Assembly: GCF_019670125.1 (NCBI RefSeq)
Contig: NZ_AP023033.1
Span: 4,554,001-4,618,000, forward strand
Direction of reading: 5' to 3'
Origin: Agarivorans aestuarii
Lineage (GTDB): Bacteria; Pseudomonadota; Gammaproteobacteria; Enterobacterales; Celerinatantimonadaceae
Length of the DNA: 64,000 nt
The notes under the pieces were generated by a model, which was not told the origin of the DNA, ran no database searches, and saw nothing but the letters and a program-made list of their open reading frames with translations. Position numbers and translations under genes: made by a program. Shown in pieces: positions 1-9,125 of this stretch. Position 1 is the first letter of the stretch, and the number at the start of each line of letters is the position of its first letter.

Positions 1-358
1 AATCAATATTTGGATTAGCCACCGGTGGGAAATGCGGCTCCCAAGGCTTGTCGACACAGGTAACAACCAGCTGCATGTAGTCTTGTTCGGCCATCACGTC
101 TTGTTCGGGGGTAACCGCACAAGATTGTGTCATCGGCTCGTCAACAACCGCAACGGTAAAGGCTTGCTCCGCTGGTAATTTAGTTTTAAATACAAAAGGA
201 CCATCTTGAGTGATGGCCAATGGTTTTTTCTCGTTTAACTGCAGGCTTAACTTGCCGTTTAAGCCCTCAACTTCTCCACCAACGTTATAACACGCCGTTA
301 GGAGAAGCGATCCAGCCACTACTGCTGAATGCTTTGTCCACCCGCTGAATATAATCAT
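1..358 (-). CDS. Surface lipoprotein, N-terminal part (cut by window edge)
   Basis: An open frame runs leftwards from an ATG at 358 to the window edge (119 codons) with no stop. An AAGGA ribosome site lies about 10 bases before the ATG. The first 22 residues form a lipoprotein signal peptide with lipobox LTAC (Cys at about residue 23). The rest (VGGEVEGLNGKLSLQLN ... TCVDK) has the pattern of the Ig-like repeat 'VxGLxGxxxL...NG.F.F...L..G..YxVxV...P..QxCxV' that is common in large secreted Alteromonadales proteins. The protein is therefore probably a long repeat-bearing lipoprotein anchored in a membrane, but its effector part lies outside the window. The specific function is unknown. Confidence 0.7.
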   Translation of the reverse strand, partial: MIIFSGWTKHSAVVAGSLLLTACYNVGGEVEGLNGKLSLQLNEKKPLAITQDGPFVFKTKLPAEQAFTVAVVDEPMTQSCAVTPEQDVMAEQDYMQLVVTCVDKPWEPHFPPVANPNID

Positions 359-723
359 CTACAACATATCCTTGTTGTGTTTGGTTTGCTGCCAGTAAGT
401 CTTCCTACTACTTAATGGGCTCTGGCAGATTAGCTGCCCTAACAAGGGCAAAACGGCACAAAGATAGTTCAGCCAGAGTGAGTTTTTTGTGACCTAACGC
501 GCCCTTTGAAACTTTGCAAAAAAGCCAGAAAATCAGCTAAATACGCCCAAGCTAGGCGGTGCTTGATAGAAAACGCTTTCAAAGCCAAGTAAGTTTTTTA
601 CTTTTTTTATCAATAAATCTTCAGTAATCAAACAAAGCTGAACACAATTATTGATAGTTAGCTGTACATCCTAGCCGCATGCTAAATTTTGGGCTGTTTT
701 TTACGGTTATTTATAAGATTAAG
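359..723. other. 365-bp divergent intergenic region, no gene seen
   Basis: This region separates the left-edge lipoprotein gene (minus) from the endonuclease gene (plus), so it must hold two divergent promoters; I could not place either with confidence. The lipoprotein side has two mutually exclusive small stem-loops: GGCAG/CTGCC at 424-438 and GCCCT/AGGGC at 436-449. The endonuclease side is AT-rich with long T runs around 595-610. I found no convincing riboswitch or coding remnant. Confidence 0.5.
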
Positions 724-1491
724 ATGTACTTAAAAACAGCCCTCCCTAGCCTTGGTCGCTGTGCCTTATTGCTTGTTTTGGTTTTGCCTATGCTGGCAAC
801 TGCCGCCGGCAATCAAAACATTGAATCGTTTACCACCGCCAAGCGTTTATTACTGCAACAGGTATACGCGGAGCCAAGTACCCGTAAAACACTGTATTGC
901 GAGGCTAAATTTGACGAGAAAAAGAACGTCACACTTCCATCCGGCTTTGCCACTGGTAAGTATCTCAATCGACTAAGACGTTACGAAACAGAGCATGTAG
1001 TACCTGCAGAAAACTTTGGCCGTAGCTTTGTAGAATGGCGTGAAGGCCATCCACAATGTGTGAATAGCAAAGGAAAAACATACAAAGGTAGGCGCTGCGC
1101 AGAGAAAACCAATGCTGAATACCGCTTAATGCAAGCCGACATGTATAACCTTTACCCAGCTATTGGTGCGGTAAATGCGGCGCGCTCTAACTACAACTTC
1201 ACCATGCTAAGCACCCAGACTTCCAGCTTTGGAACTTGCGACATGCGTATAGAGAAGCGCAAAGTACAGCCTCCAGAAGCAGCACGAGGCCCTATAGCAC
1301 GCAGTTATTTGTACATGGATGCGACGTATAAGCGATTTAACATGAGCAGTAGTCAGCGCAAATTAATGCAAGCCTGGGACAGCCAATACCCAGTTAGCGC
1401 CCAAGAGTGTCTTAGAGCGAACCGCATAGCGCGCAGCCAGCAAAATACCAACCAGATTTTTAAGTCGCGCTGTGAGCCATTAAATAACTAA
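724..1491 (+). CDS. Secreted endonuclease I family nuclease (EndA/Dns-like)
   Basis: The product is a 255-residue secreted, non-specific nuclease of the endonuclease I family (relatives: E. coli EndA, Vibrio Dns). The frame is open back to an ATG at 679, but the ATG at 724 gives a clean signal peptide (MYLKTALPS... to LATAA), so I prefer it; neither ATG has a strong ribosome site. The family signature is visible: an EHVVPAENFG block around residue 90, carrying the catalytic His, then ADMYNLYPAIGAVNAARSN, which matches the family's D-hNL.p..g.vN..R.n block. Several cysteines (YCEAKF, QCVNSKG, RCAEK, TCDM, ECLR, SRCE) suggest disulfides after export. Likely roles are extracellular DNA degradation for nutrients or biofilm turnover. 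Transcribed alone. Confidence 0.88.
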   Translation: MYLKTALPSLGRCALLLVLVLPMLATAAGNQNIESFTTAKRLLLQQVYAEPSTRKTLYCEAKFDEKKNVTLPSGFATGKYLNRLRRYETEHVVPAENFGRSFVEWREGHPQCVNSKGKTYKGRRCAEKTNAEYRLMQADMYNLYPAIGAVNAARSNYNFTMLSTQTSSFGTCDMRIEKRKVQPPEAARGPIARSYLYMDATYKRFNMSSSQRKLMQAWDSQYPVSAQECLRANRIARSQQNTNQIFKSRCEPLNN

Positions 1492-1627
1492 ACGCCAAAT
1501 CTGTGCTGCTGGTAAGGCTAGCCCTTAGAGATAATCTCATAAATGCGTAGTACAACCCTTTATAAAGCATGGATTTAGTGAATAATACCAAGGTAAAGTT
1601 TTTGTTCTGTCCACGCTAAAGCACACT

Positions 1628-2893
1628 ATGAATCAGCAACAACGCGACATTTATTACCCAGTACTATTTCTGATCTCTTTGGGATTGGTGCTTTGGCAGT
1701 ACCTAGGCATGGAGCGACACCTTAATTACTCACTAAACGAAGAATCCCCCATTTCTCTTTCTACTCAGCTCGCCGATGGTCGTGCTGGCAAAGGCTTGTT
1801 ATTGCGCCAACAAAACAAAGCCACGCTGTTTTGCAATATCTCCGATAGCCAGCAATCTGATGCCTGTGCTTTGCAATTAAAGTTAGTGGAAAATAATCAA
1901 GAGGGTATAACTCTGGCCAACTTTGAAAACATCCAACTAAATCTATCTTTTCAAAGCACCGCACCAGATTCCATTTGGCTACAGGTGTTTACTCAACACA
2001 ATGCAAAACATTTACACCTACACCAACAAAGCATTTTGCCCAAGCAAGGGCGCGCCAGTTACAGCATTGATGTAGATAGCTTATATCAACCCTCTTGGTG
2101 GCAGTTTGCTCAGGGTGAAAATCAGCACTCGCAGCAAGATGCTAGGATCACCTACATTAGCTTGCTCACTGGTGACAATACTAAGGATAAAAACATCGAG
2201 TTATCACTCCATTCAGTCCAATTTTCTGGCAAATGGTTGCAAGCCAAAGATTTATATTTGGCCTTATTGGGGATTTGGTTAGTCAGTATTACTTACGCCT
2301 TTTTTAGCGTAACTCGTGGGGTAAAAGAGCAGCACCAGCAATCAAACAAACACGCGCTAGAACTAAACAAAATAAACAGCTACTTAAGCATTGAGCGCGA
2401 TAACTACGAGTTTATGGCCAAAACCGATCCGCTAACCAGCTGCTTTAATCGGGCCGGTTTGAGCAGTATTTTTGGCGATATCATTATCGAATACGCTGAA
2501 ATTGGCATGCCAGCCAGTATCGTTCTGTTCGACATAGACCACTTCAAAAAAATCAATGACCAATACGGCCACGACGAAGGCGACAAAGTGCTGGTTAACT
2601 TAGCAAACTTGGTGCGTCAACAAATCCGCGAGGGCGACTACTTGGCCCGCTGGGGCGGCGAAGAATTTTTAGTAGTATGCGCCCACACTCGCTTGAAAGG
2701 CGCTTGCGCCCTGGCAGAGCACCTGCGTAAAAGTATCGAAAACACCATACTAAGTGAGGAAACCCGCATAACCAGCTCATTTGGCGTAGCCGAAATCAAC
2801 TCTGGCTTCTTAGATCAATGGATAAAACGTGCCGACGAAGCGCTATATCAAGCCAAAGAAAGTGGCCGCAATAAGGTAGTTGCGGCAAATTAA
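1628..2893 (+). CDS. Membrane diguanylate cyclase with two-Cys periplasmic domain
   Basis: This 421-residue protein makes cyclic di-GMP from GTP. It has an N-terminal membrane segment (about residues 10-27), a periplasmic beta-rich domain (about 35-200), a second membrane segment (about 207-226), a short coiled linker and a C-terminal GGDEF domain. The active-site loop is [11 protein letters not shown]. An RxxD inhibitory site (REGD) sits at the canonical spacing, so feedback inhibition by product is expected. The periplasmic domain has two Cys (LFCNIS, DACAL) and resembles that of the cyclase at 40282. It lies convergent with the M14 peptidase gene, 11 bases apart. The activity call is solid; the sensed signal is unknown. 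Confidence 0.92.
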   Translation: MNQQQRDIYYPVLFLISLGLVLWQYLGMERHLNYSLNEESPISLSTQLADGRAGKGLLLRQQNKATLFCNISDSQQSDACALQLKLVENNQEGITLANFENIQLNLSFQSTAPDSIWLQVFTQHNAKHLHLHQQSILPKQGRASYSIDVDSLYQPSWWQFAQGENQHSQQDARITYISLLTGDNTKDKNIELSLHSVQFSGKWLQAKDLYLALLGIWLVSITYAFFSVTRGVKEQHQQSNKHALELNKINSYLSIERDNYEFMAKTDPLTSCFNRAGLSSIFGDIIIEYAEIGMPASIVLFDIDHFKKINDQYGHDEGDKVLVNLANLVRQQIREGDYLARWGGEEFLVVCAHTRLKGACALAEHLRKSIENTILSEETRITSSFGVAEINSGFLDQWIKRADEALYQAKESGRNKVVAAN

Positions 2894-2904
2894 TCGCCAA
2901 CCGC

Positions 2905-4458
2905 TTACAAAGGATTATCTGGGCAGTTTCCGCTAATATACAAAGGTACGCCAATGCTGGGCTCTATGGGTATTAACACGGCGCCATTGGTGGCTTGTGG
3001 CCCCCAATATTCTACCGGTAAGCTTGCTTGTAAGCCTTGTGCTAAGGGGTAATCACAAAAGCCGTTGCCATCGTCTGGCGCATTGTCGCTGTAGTTGGCT
3101 AAAGTGGCGAGCGCTTCAAATAAGGCCACTCGATTTATCCAAATTTGTTTGCTCAGAAAGCTTGGGTCCGGTAGGCCTGGATTAACGCCAATTTGTGGCT
3201 GACCAAGATGCACAGCTGTAACGTCGGCACGTAAATCTTGTACAAAATTTACTGTCTCCCAACCTCCTGCCGCCGCTCCAATGTGTTGATAATTTGCTGT
3301 CGCGCCGCTGCTAATATTTCCGGCACCAAGTTGCACCTGAGAAAAGCGCCCGGTTGAACCTACAAATACCCGGTCGATTTTTTTCATCACTTTCACCGCC
3401 AAGCTTTGCGCTAAAAACTGTTGCGGTGAGCCCGGAAGTGCATCGGCAAAGGGGCTTAACAATCTAAAGTTATGGGCGGTTTGGCCATGTAAGCAGTTAA
3501 CGGTGGGTAACTGCCCCAATACTTGGGCTGGTTTGATGGAGGTAAAATCTAATTGGCAGTCAGTTTTTTGTAAGTCGCCGTGTAAATCTAGAACAACCTC
3601 GGGCTGAAAGGCTAAGGCTGCGGCAACCATGGCTTGGCTTTCTAACGGGCGAATGGGTTTATCTAAAGTCACATGATGATAGCGGTTTAAATCGTAACCT
3701 CGGCCGACAATGCCCACAAAGTCTGCTTCTGAATTCTCGGCAAAGGCGCCGCCTGCCATGGGATCAACATTTTGGCGAATGAGCGCACAGTCATTATCGA
3801 TCACCGTTCCCGGAATAGGATTCAAACTGCAATTATCTGGATCCGGTTCGCCGCCATCAGGGTTGGCACGCAATAAAACCAGCAGATCTAAGTTAGCTAA
3901 AATGGTTTTAGTTTTGCGGCCAAAACCGATGCTTAACCAACGAACAATGCTCAGGGCTGCTTCGGTACCCGCCGGCTCATTGCCATGTTGCTGGGTAATC
4001 ACCATTACTCGAGTACCATTAGGATTGCCCATGCGAATAGCCAACAGATCACGGCCTTGAGTGGATGCACCGACACGCTCAGGGTTAACATTGCCACGCC
4101 CACCATCATTAACGGTACACACAACAGCTTGACGAATACTGTCGGTTTCAACTTGCTCACCACACACCTGATAATTGATGTTTAAATTTGCAGGAAGGGC
4201 TTGGTCAATATTTAACAAGCCACCGTTGTTTCCGTTAATAATCAACGGTCCTGTTTGCATTTTCACTCTAGAAAAGTAGGGCAAGTAACTCAGCTGAAAT
4301 TGCAAATCTTGATAACGAGACAATTGCCAATAATCTTGGCTATTTGATTGCCAGTGTAACTGTGGGGAGGCGCTAATTGAGGCACTAGCTAGCCCCCCAA
4401 TCAACAAAGCCCAAAGCTTACTTTTACTTAACATCCATATCACTTCTCGCATGTTCAT
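2905..4458 (-). CDS. Exported M14-family zinc carboxypeptidase
   Basis: The 517-residue protein has a signal peptide (LWALLIGGLASASISAS) and an M14 (carboxypeptidase A-like) catalytic domain. Two zinc ligands are seen in QQHGNEPAG (His158 and Glu161 from the first Met), and the third is probably the His of VVLDLHGD. The block ANPDGGEPD is also typical of the family. It should remove C-terminal residues from peptides in the periplasm or outside the cell. The start at 4458 has AGGGA six bases upstream; an internal ATG at 4434 would give a shorter, cleaner signal peptide and also has a GAGAAG-type site. Specificity cannot be read from sequence. Confidence 0.85.
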   Translation of the reverse strand: MNMREVIWMLSKSKLWALLIGGLASASISASPQLHWQSNSQDYWQLSRYQDLQFQLSYLPYFSRVKMQTGPLIINGNNGGLLNIDQALPANLNINYQVCGEQVETDSIRQAVVCTVNDGGRGNVNPERVGASTQGRDLLAIRMGNPNGTRVMVITQQHGNEPAGTEAALSIVRWLSIGFGRKTKTILANLDLLVLLRANPDGGEPDPDNCSLNPIPGTVIDNDCALIRQNVDPMAGGAFAENSEADFVGIVGRGYDLNRYHHVTLDKPIRPLESQAMVAAALAFQPEVVLDLHGDLQKTDCQLDFTSIKPAQVLGQLPTVNCLHGQTAHNFRLLSPFADALPGSPQQFLAQSLAVKVMKKIDRVFVGSTGRFSQVQLGAGNISSGATANYQHIGAAAGGWETVNFVQDLRADVTAVHLGQPQIGVNPGLPDPSFLSKQIWINRVALFEALATLANYSDNAPDDGNGFCDYPLAQGLQASLPVEYWGPQATNGAVLIPIEPSIGVPLYISGNCPDNPL

Positions 4459-4609
4459 TGATCATCCCTGATTTTTTGATGCTGGCTGTATAGTCAACAT
4501 CTTGTCAAAAATTAATCATAGAGCCATACGAGATTAATGAGAACTAAGTTAGTAAGTTCTTCTAGGCTATTTACTGTATTTTATCCTTTGCACTAAATCA
4601 CTTAGCAGA

Positions 4610-5437
4610 TTAGTCACCCGATAGCATACGCACTTCGCGTTGTGGAAAAGGTATTTGCACACCCGCTTGTTGCAAGGCATTAAACACCGCCAGATTGGCG
4701 GCAAACTTAGTTTGATGAAATAACGGTGTTGGCACCCAAAAGCGATAACTAATATTAATGCCGCTATCGGCAAAGGCATCAATACCTACCTTGGTAGCAG
4801 GGGCTTGCTGAACCTCGGCAATAGCCGCCAAGGTCTCTTCGATTAGGCTAATAACTTGCTCTGGATTGCTGCCATAAGCTACCGCTACCTCGCCTTCAAC
4901 CAAACTATTTTGCTCGGTGTTCTTAAGTATTTCGCCCACGATGTGGCGATTGGGAATGGTCACCCGCTCGTTATCTTCATTAATTAGCACCGTGGTGGCT
5001 AAATTAATTTCTTCAACAATGCCGGTGTAGCCCTTTACGGTGATGGTGTTTTTAAGCACAAACGGTCGCGTGAGAATAATTGCTAAGCCCGCGCCATAAT
5101 TAGACAAAGTGCCCTGAATCGCCAAGCCAGCACCTAGAGAAATAGCACCTAAAGCGGCCACAAAGGGGGTAATGCTAATACCCAGTTTGCCTAAGGCAAT
5201 GATCACCGTAATGCTAATTAACAGCACTTTCACCACATTGGCAATGAAGTTGGCGAGGGTGATGTCTAAACCTTTGTGCTCTAGGGTATTAAATAACCAC
5301 TTAGCGACTTTGCCGGCAAACCATAAACCCAGTAGCACAATGATAATTGCACCCACTAGTTGGAAGCTGTATCTCACTAAAAAGTCGACAATGGTTTGGT
5401 ATACCGATTCAAGTTGGGCGAGTTCTTGGTCAATCAT
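4610..5437 (-). CDS. mscS: Small-conductance mechanosensitive channel, MscS type
   Basis: The 275-residue protein is close to the length of E. coli MscS (286). The N-terminal region has three membrane helices, at about residues 22-46, 65-85 and 90-122. The pore helix shows the alternating Gly/Ala pattern (LGAISLGAGLAIQGTLSNYGAG) followed by RPF, as in MscS. A beta domain (VEEINLATTVLINEDNERVTIPNRHI) and a C-terminal alpha/beta domain follow. It should act as an inner-membrane emergency valve under hypo-osmotic shock. It is a single gene between the M14 peptidase and the divergent PEP-CTERM gene. Family assignment is firm; it could be a YnaI/YbdG-like paralogue, but the short length argues for plain MscS. 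Confidence 0.9.
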   Translation of the reverse strand: MIDQELAQLESVYQTIVDFLVRYSFQLVGAIIIVLLGLWFAGKVAKWLFNTLEHKGLDITLANFIANVVKVLLISITVIIALGKLGISITPFVAALGAISLGAGLAIQGTLSNYGAGLAIILTRPFVLKNTITVKGYTGIVEEINLATTVLINEDNERVTIPNRHIVGEILKNTEQNSLVEGEVAVAYGSNPEQVISLIEETLAAIAEVQQAPATKVGIDAFADSGINISYRFWVPTPLFHQTKFAANLAVFNALQQAGVQIPFPQREVRMLSGD

Positions 5438-5687
5438 TTAGCATTCCTTGCTGCAAGCATTCTTAACTATGGTAATAGCACAGTAAAACCGACTATTTAA
5501 CTAAGTTTACTGCCTAAACCGGAAATATTCCCCCTCTTTGAATAGCAAATAATTTTGTCAGTAAAATTTACAACTCAAACAGGCTTGAAATGGTTAGCTT
5601 CTATACAACAAAGACTTAGTGATATGGAACATTTTATGCAACTTGATAATGTTGCCAATAATGGTGGCATTGATAAGGATTGTTAAA

Positions 5688-6392
5688 ATGAAACCCCACT
5701 CTATTAACAGATTAATTACACGCTCGGTCGTATCGCTGTCTTTGCTTAGCCCAATAGCTAATGCAGGAGTGATTGATATTACCCTTGGCAACGGCAGCTC
5801 AGGCTTAGTAGATGAAGGCATATATGCCTTTGCTACAAGCATTTTCCCAACACAAAGTGGCCAAGCTGCGCCCTTCAACGCCATTATCGGGCACGAGATA
5901 CTCACGAACCCAGCCAATACCAGCTGGTCATTTAATTACGCAGCCATTGCCGACACAATCGTGAGCGCCACCTTTAGCTTTGGCATATGGGATATTGACT
6001 CAGCCTCGTCAGGTAGCCAGCTTGATGCTTTTTCTCTAGATGGTAATGATTTAACCAGCGAACTTGATAATCGCTTTGAGGCCGGAGGAGGTTCACTCGA
6101 CCTGCAATATGACGTATATAGCTTTGATTTAGACGCGAGCTTTTTTGCCGATCTCAGTGATGGCTTGTTTACTGCCGATTTAGATATTGGCGGTACTGGC
6201 TTATCAACCAATGCACTAACTGCAGAAGTCACCGAGTCAGACAACAATCGTTATGGCTTAATTTATTCAAACTTAGTGATTAATACCGAAGATAGCAGCC
6301 AACCACCAAACCCGGTTCCGGAGCCTAGCAGCATATTGTTATTTGTTGCAGCACTATTAGGCCTTAAACGATACCGCCAAGCGCAGTCTTAA
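5688..6392 (+). CDS. PEP-CTERM sorting-domain protein
   Basis: I take the ATG at 5688, preceded by AAGGA at about 8 bases, rather than the upstream in-frame ATG at 5619; this gives 234 residues with a signal peptide ending near SPIANAG. The mature part is acidic and beta-rich, with no domain I recognise. The C-terminus carries the exosortase signal: VPEPSS, a hydrophobic stretch (ILLFVAALLGL) and a short basic tail (KRYRQ). Proteins with this tail are processed at the membrane by exosortase/EpsH and often end up in the exopolysaccharide matrix. No exosortase gene is in the window. The next gene, a tail-collar protein, is co-directional 100 bases downstream. Confidence 0.85.
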   Translation: MKPHSINRLITRSVVSLSLLSPIANAGVIDITLGNGSSGLVDEGIYAFATSIFPTQSGQAAPFNAIIGHEILTNPANTSWSFNYAAIADTIVSATFSFGIWDIDSASSGSQLDAFSLDGNDLTSELDNRFEAGGGSLDLQYDVYSFDLDASFFADLSDGLFTADLDIGGTGLSTNALTAEVTESDNNRYGLIYSNLVINTEDSSQPPNPVPEPSSILLFVAALLGLKRYRQAQS

Positions 6393-6492
6393 ACCCAATT
6401 AACACAGGCAGAGGTAGTTAATACCTCAGCTACACCTGCGCGTATTTTAAGTAGTGGGTAGGTGCAAGCAAACACTCAGGAGAACATTTATT

Positions 6493-7038
6493 ATGGAAGC
6501 TTATATAGGCCAGGTTATTATTTTTGCGGGAAATTACGCACCACGAGATTGGGAATTTTGTCATGGTCAAATTTTGGCGATTTCAAGCAATCAAGCTTTG
6601 TTTGCAATTATAGGAACAATTTATGGCGGTGATGGAAGAACCAGCTTTGCATTACCCGACTTAAGAGGGCGCACGCCTATTAGTGCTGGCCAAGGACAAA
6701 GCTTGCCTCAGTATCCACTAGGTCAGCATGGTGGAGCAGAAAGTCACATTCTTAATGAAAGCCAAATGCCTAGCCATAACCACCAAGTTACCGTTAAAGC
6801 TAAATGCCTTAATGGCCCAGGTAATGCCCAAACTCCAGTGGGCGCCATTTGGGCTAACGATGCGAGTGCATCCTCAATTTCCTATTCCAATAGCGCAGCC
6901 AATGCCGACATGGGAGCGAGTGCTATCGAAATTAGTCAACAGAATAAAGGGAGTAACTTAGCCGTTAACAACATGCAGCCGTACTTAGCACTTAACTACA
7001 TCATTTGCGTAAATGGCTTGTTTCCCTCAAGGAGCTAA
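6493..7038 (+). CDS. Tail-collar domain protein (microcystin-dependent protein family)
   Basis: The ATG at 6493 (AGGAGA 11 bases upstream) gives 181 residues. The first 60 residues (IGQVIIFAGNYAPRDWEFCHGQ ... GTIYGGDGRTSFALPDLRGR) are the phage tail-collar fold typical of bacterial MdpB-like proteins. A Gly/Gln-rich stretch with HNHQV and a C-terminal LNYIICVNGLFPSRS follow. These proteins are found in many non-phage chromosomal settings; the role is uncertain (surface or fibre-like structure). There is no signal peptide. No other phage gene is nearby, so I do not read this as prophage. Mdp genes often come in groups; here there is only one. Confidence 0.82.
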   Translation: MEAYIGQVIIFAGNYAPRDWEFCHGQILAISSNQALFAIIGTIYGGDGRTSFALPDLRGRTPISAGQGQSLPQYPLGQHGGAESHILNESQMPSHNHQVTVKAKCLNGPGNAQTPVGAIWANDASASSISYSNSAANADMGASAIEISQQNKGSNLAVNNMQPYLALNYIICVNGLFPSRS

Positions 7039-7044
7039 GCACTA

Positions 7045-7127
7045 ATCGCACTTATCGACACCACGCGGAAGCCAAAGTTGTAAGGTTGAAGTACCGCGAA
7101 CTTCCTTTTACCCGAGCGCTTGTTACG
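7045..7127 (-). pseudogene. Possible C-terminal remnant of a C-type-lectin/SUMF1-like protein
   Basis: Read on the minus strand, one frame between the lactonase stop and the tail-collar stop ends in QPYNFGFRVVS plus a short tail and a stop. GFRVV near the C-terminus is the hallmark ending of formylglycine-generating-enzyme (SUMF1-like) folds. There is no start, no ribosome site and no upstream domain, and the frame differs from that of the lactonase. It could be chance. I record it as a weak candidate for a decayed gene. Confidence 0.2.
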
Positions 7128-7129
7128 CC

Positions 7130-8092
7130 CTACTTAAAACGCCAATGTGCAGGTTTAATCCCTATAATATCTGTTTTAATTTTAGTGATGCTGTTGCCCA
7201 ATAAACATCCTAAAAGAATGCCATCCTTGGCAAACGCGAGAGATGAAATATTACGAAGCAGCTTAGCCGGGTTGCCATCTAAATGCGGCCTTCCCATAAC
7301 ATCATCCTGAAAGGCTTGTTCAACCCACCTTAGGTGCTCATCGTCGGAGTCTTCTAACCATATTTGCTGCTCACCATTTGGACTAACTCGAATCACCCGA
7401 TTACTCACAATGCTGGTTACCCACAAGTTGCCACTAATATCCATGGTTAATCCATCAGGAAAGGTCGCGGCAGAGAACTGGGTAATGACTTGTGCTTGGA
7501 GCAGCTGGTCATCTACGATTTGATACTTAATCAGCTCGCGAGAGAAGGTTGCATTTACATATAGCTCTGTCCCTTCGGGGTTTACCCAAAGCTCATTGGT
7601 GTAGCCCAAACCGTCGGCAACAATGCGAGCACCTTGCTCATCTACCAGCACAATAAAACCGTCATCGCAGCTTTTACGATAAGCATCGGCTCTAGGTTGA
7701 GTGCGAGTGCTCACGGTAATCCAAATGCGTCCTTGATGGTCTAGATAAACAAAATTAGTGGGAGGCAGCGCCACGCCATCCACCTCCAGCAGCCAATCAT
7801 AAATTGCATTGTCTCTAGTGAGTTTAAATACTCCGCCTTGTTCGGCCCCTAAATGCGCAATAAGAAAGCTGCCGTCGGCTAGCATGGCAAAGCCATTGGT
7901 TTGCAAAGGGCCAAATTCTGGGTGCGCTCCTCCCCAATAACTTTGCTCACCATTTGCTGCGATACGACTTACTCCGCCTCTAAAATCCGAGACAAATACA
8001 TCGCCAAAAACATTGGTTAATACGCATTCTGGCCGAGTTAGCTGCTGGCCCAGCTTAACTAAGGGCTGGTTAAATAGGTTAATTTGCGACAT
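7130..8092 (-). CDS. SMP-30/gluconolactonase family lactonase
   Basis: The 320-residue protein is a six-bladed propeller of the SMP-30/gluconolaconase/LRE family. The family block PDGLTMDISGNLWVTS is intact, as is NELWVNPEGTELYVN, which is expected to carry the metal-binding Asn. It should hydrolyse a sugar-acid lactone to the free acid, using a divalent metal. It is the last gene of the minus-strand operon and shares TAATG with the preceding oxidoreductase gene, so the two are translationally coupled. An oxidoreductase that could make a lactone directly followed by a lactonase suggests consecutive steps. The true substrate is unknown. Confidence 0.85.
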   Translation of the reverse strand: MSQINLFNQPLVKLGQQLTRPECVLTNVFGDVFVSDFRGGVSRIAANGEQSYWGGAHPEFGPLQTNGFAMLADGSFLIAHLGAEQGGVFKLTRDNAIYDWLLEVDGVALPPTNFVYLDHQGRIWITVSTRTQPRADAYRKSCDDGFIVLVDEQGARIVADGLGYTNELWVNPEGTELYVNATFSRELIKYQIVDDQLLQAQVITQFSAATFPDGLTMDISGNLWVTSIVSNRVIRVSPNGEQQIWLEDSDDEHLRWVEQAFQDDVMGRPHLDGNPAKLLRNISSLAFAKDGILLGCLLGNSITKIKTDIIGIKPAHWRFK

Positions 8093-9123
8093 TAAATACT
8101 CACTCGCTTTTGTTGTTGATGAGACTGATAAATTGCATTCTCAATTTCGATATTTCGCAAATACTGCTGAGCGAGATTCTCTAGCTCGGCTCCGTCCTGA
8201 TAGTGCGCCACCACATGCTCAATAAGCTGATAAACACAATCTCCACCAAAATTTTTCGCTTGCCATGAGTAATCAATTTGTTGCTCGTTATTGTCGCCAA
8301 AGTTGCGCAGAAAAATATTGGCATCACCATCTAAACGCAGGCTAGCTTGGCCACCTTCGATCAGCATTTCTCCCATAGTGGTGCGCTTATTGTCAGCCTT
8401 ATGGTCAAGTAAGCGATTGCCATCAAACACTGCTTGTAGCTGGCCTGCTAAACCAAACACAATCAGGCCAGCGTCTTCGCCTGCAATAACCGGATTACAC
8501 TTACGCAAACTGGCATAAACGTTTTCCACTTCACCAAACAAGTAACGAAAAGTATCTACTAAGTGAATCGCCGTTTCGTGCACTAAAAACTTTTCCATTT
8601 GCTGAAAGTAAGGTTGGCGCTCTAAGTAAGCTTCCGGCCCTTGGCCATCGCCGGGGCGCAGATTAAATTGCACATTGAGTAGCCGCCCAAGCACTTTGTC
8701 ATCAAGCAACTGTTTAATTTTTCGATACCATGGCATAAACCTAAAATTCTCGTGCACAATTAACTTGATACCGGCTTGTTCCGCCATAGCGGTGAGCTGT
8801 TTCGCTTGCGCCAAAGACTCACCAAAAGGCTTTTGAATAATCGCATCAACGCCAGCTTCACAAACAATTTCTAGCTGTTGGAGGTGAGTATGTGGCGGAG
8901 TGATAATGTCTACAATATCTGGCTGAGTTTGCTCAATAAGCTGCGCTAAGTTGTTACTTTGCTGAGCAATGCCATAACGTTTGCCAATCTCATTTGCGGC
9001 CTCTATGTGGCGATTGCAATTTCCCACCACCTCAGCACCAACTACCCGCTGCCAAGCCTCATAATGAAACTGGCTAAAGTAGCCCGCACCCACCGCCACA
9101 ACTTTAAGGTTTTTAGAGCTCAT
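8092..9123 (-). CDS. Gfo/Idh/MocA family NAD(P)-dependent oxidoreductase
   Basis: The 343-residue protein has an N-terminal Rossmann fold (VVAVGAGYFSQFHYEAW) and the family lysine in IIQKPFGES, where the usual EKP is QKP. The C-terminal alpha/beta domain carries conserved His residues (FLVHETAIHLVD). Members oxidise or reduce hydroxyls of sugars, sugar acids or inositols. The gene lies 2 bases after tctA and overlaps the lactonase start by one base, so it is inside the transport operon. The order dehydrogenase then lactonase fits oxidation of a cyclic sugar to a lactone; sugar dehydrogenases of this family, including those of D-apiose pathways, work that way. Substrate unproven. Confidence 0.85.
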   Translation of the reverse strand: MSSKNLKVVAVGAGYFSQFHYEAWQRVVGAEVVGNCNRHIEAANEIGKRYGIAQQSNNLAQLIEQTQPDIVDIITPPHTHLQQLEIVCEAGVDAIIQKPFGESLAQAKQLTAMAEQAGIKLIVHENFRFMPWYRKIKQLLDDKVLGRLLNVQFNLRPGDGQGPEAYLERQPYFQQMEKFLVHETAIHLVDTFRYLFGEVENVYASLRKCNPVIAGEDAGLIVFGLAGQLQAVFDGNRLLDHKADNKRTTMGEMLIEGGQASLRLDGDANIFLRNFGDNNEQQIDYSWQAKNFGGDCVYQLIEHVVAHYQDGAELENLAQQYLRNIEIENAIYQSHQQQKRVSI

Positions 9124-9125
9124 GG

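Noticed and set aside
440-470. GGGCAAAAC stretch resembling the core of a GEMM-I cyclic di-GMP riboswitch
   Set aside because: The second conserved core and the tetraloop/receptor parts are missing on both strands, so the match is only a short word.
6493-7038. Prophage or diversity-generating retroelement suggested by the tail-collar gene and the GFRVV fragment
   Set aside because: No other phage gene, no reverse transcriptase and no adenine-rich template repeat are nearby.
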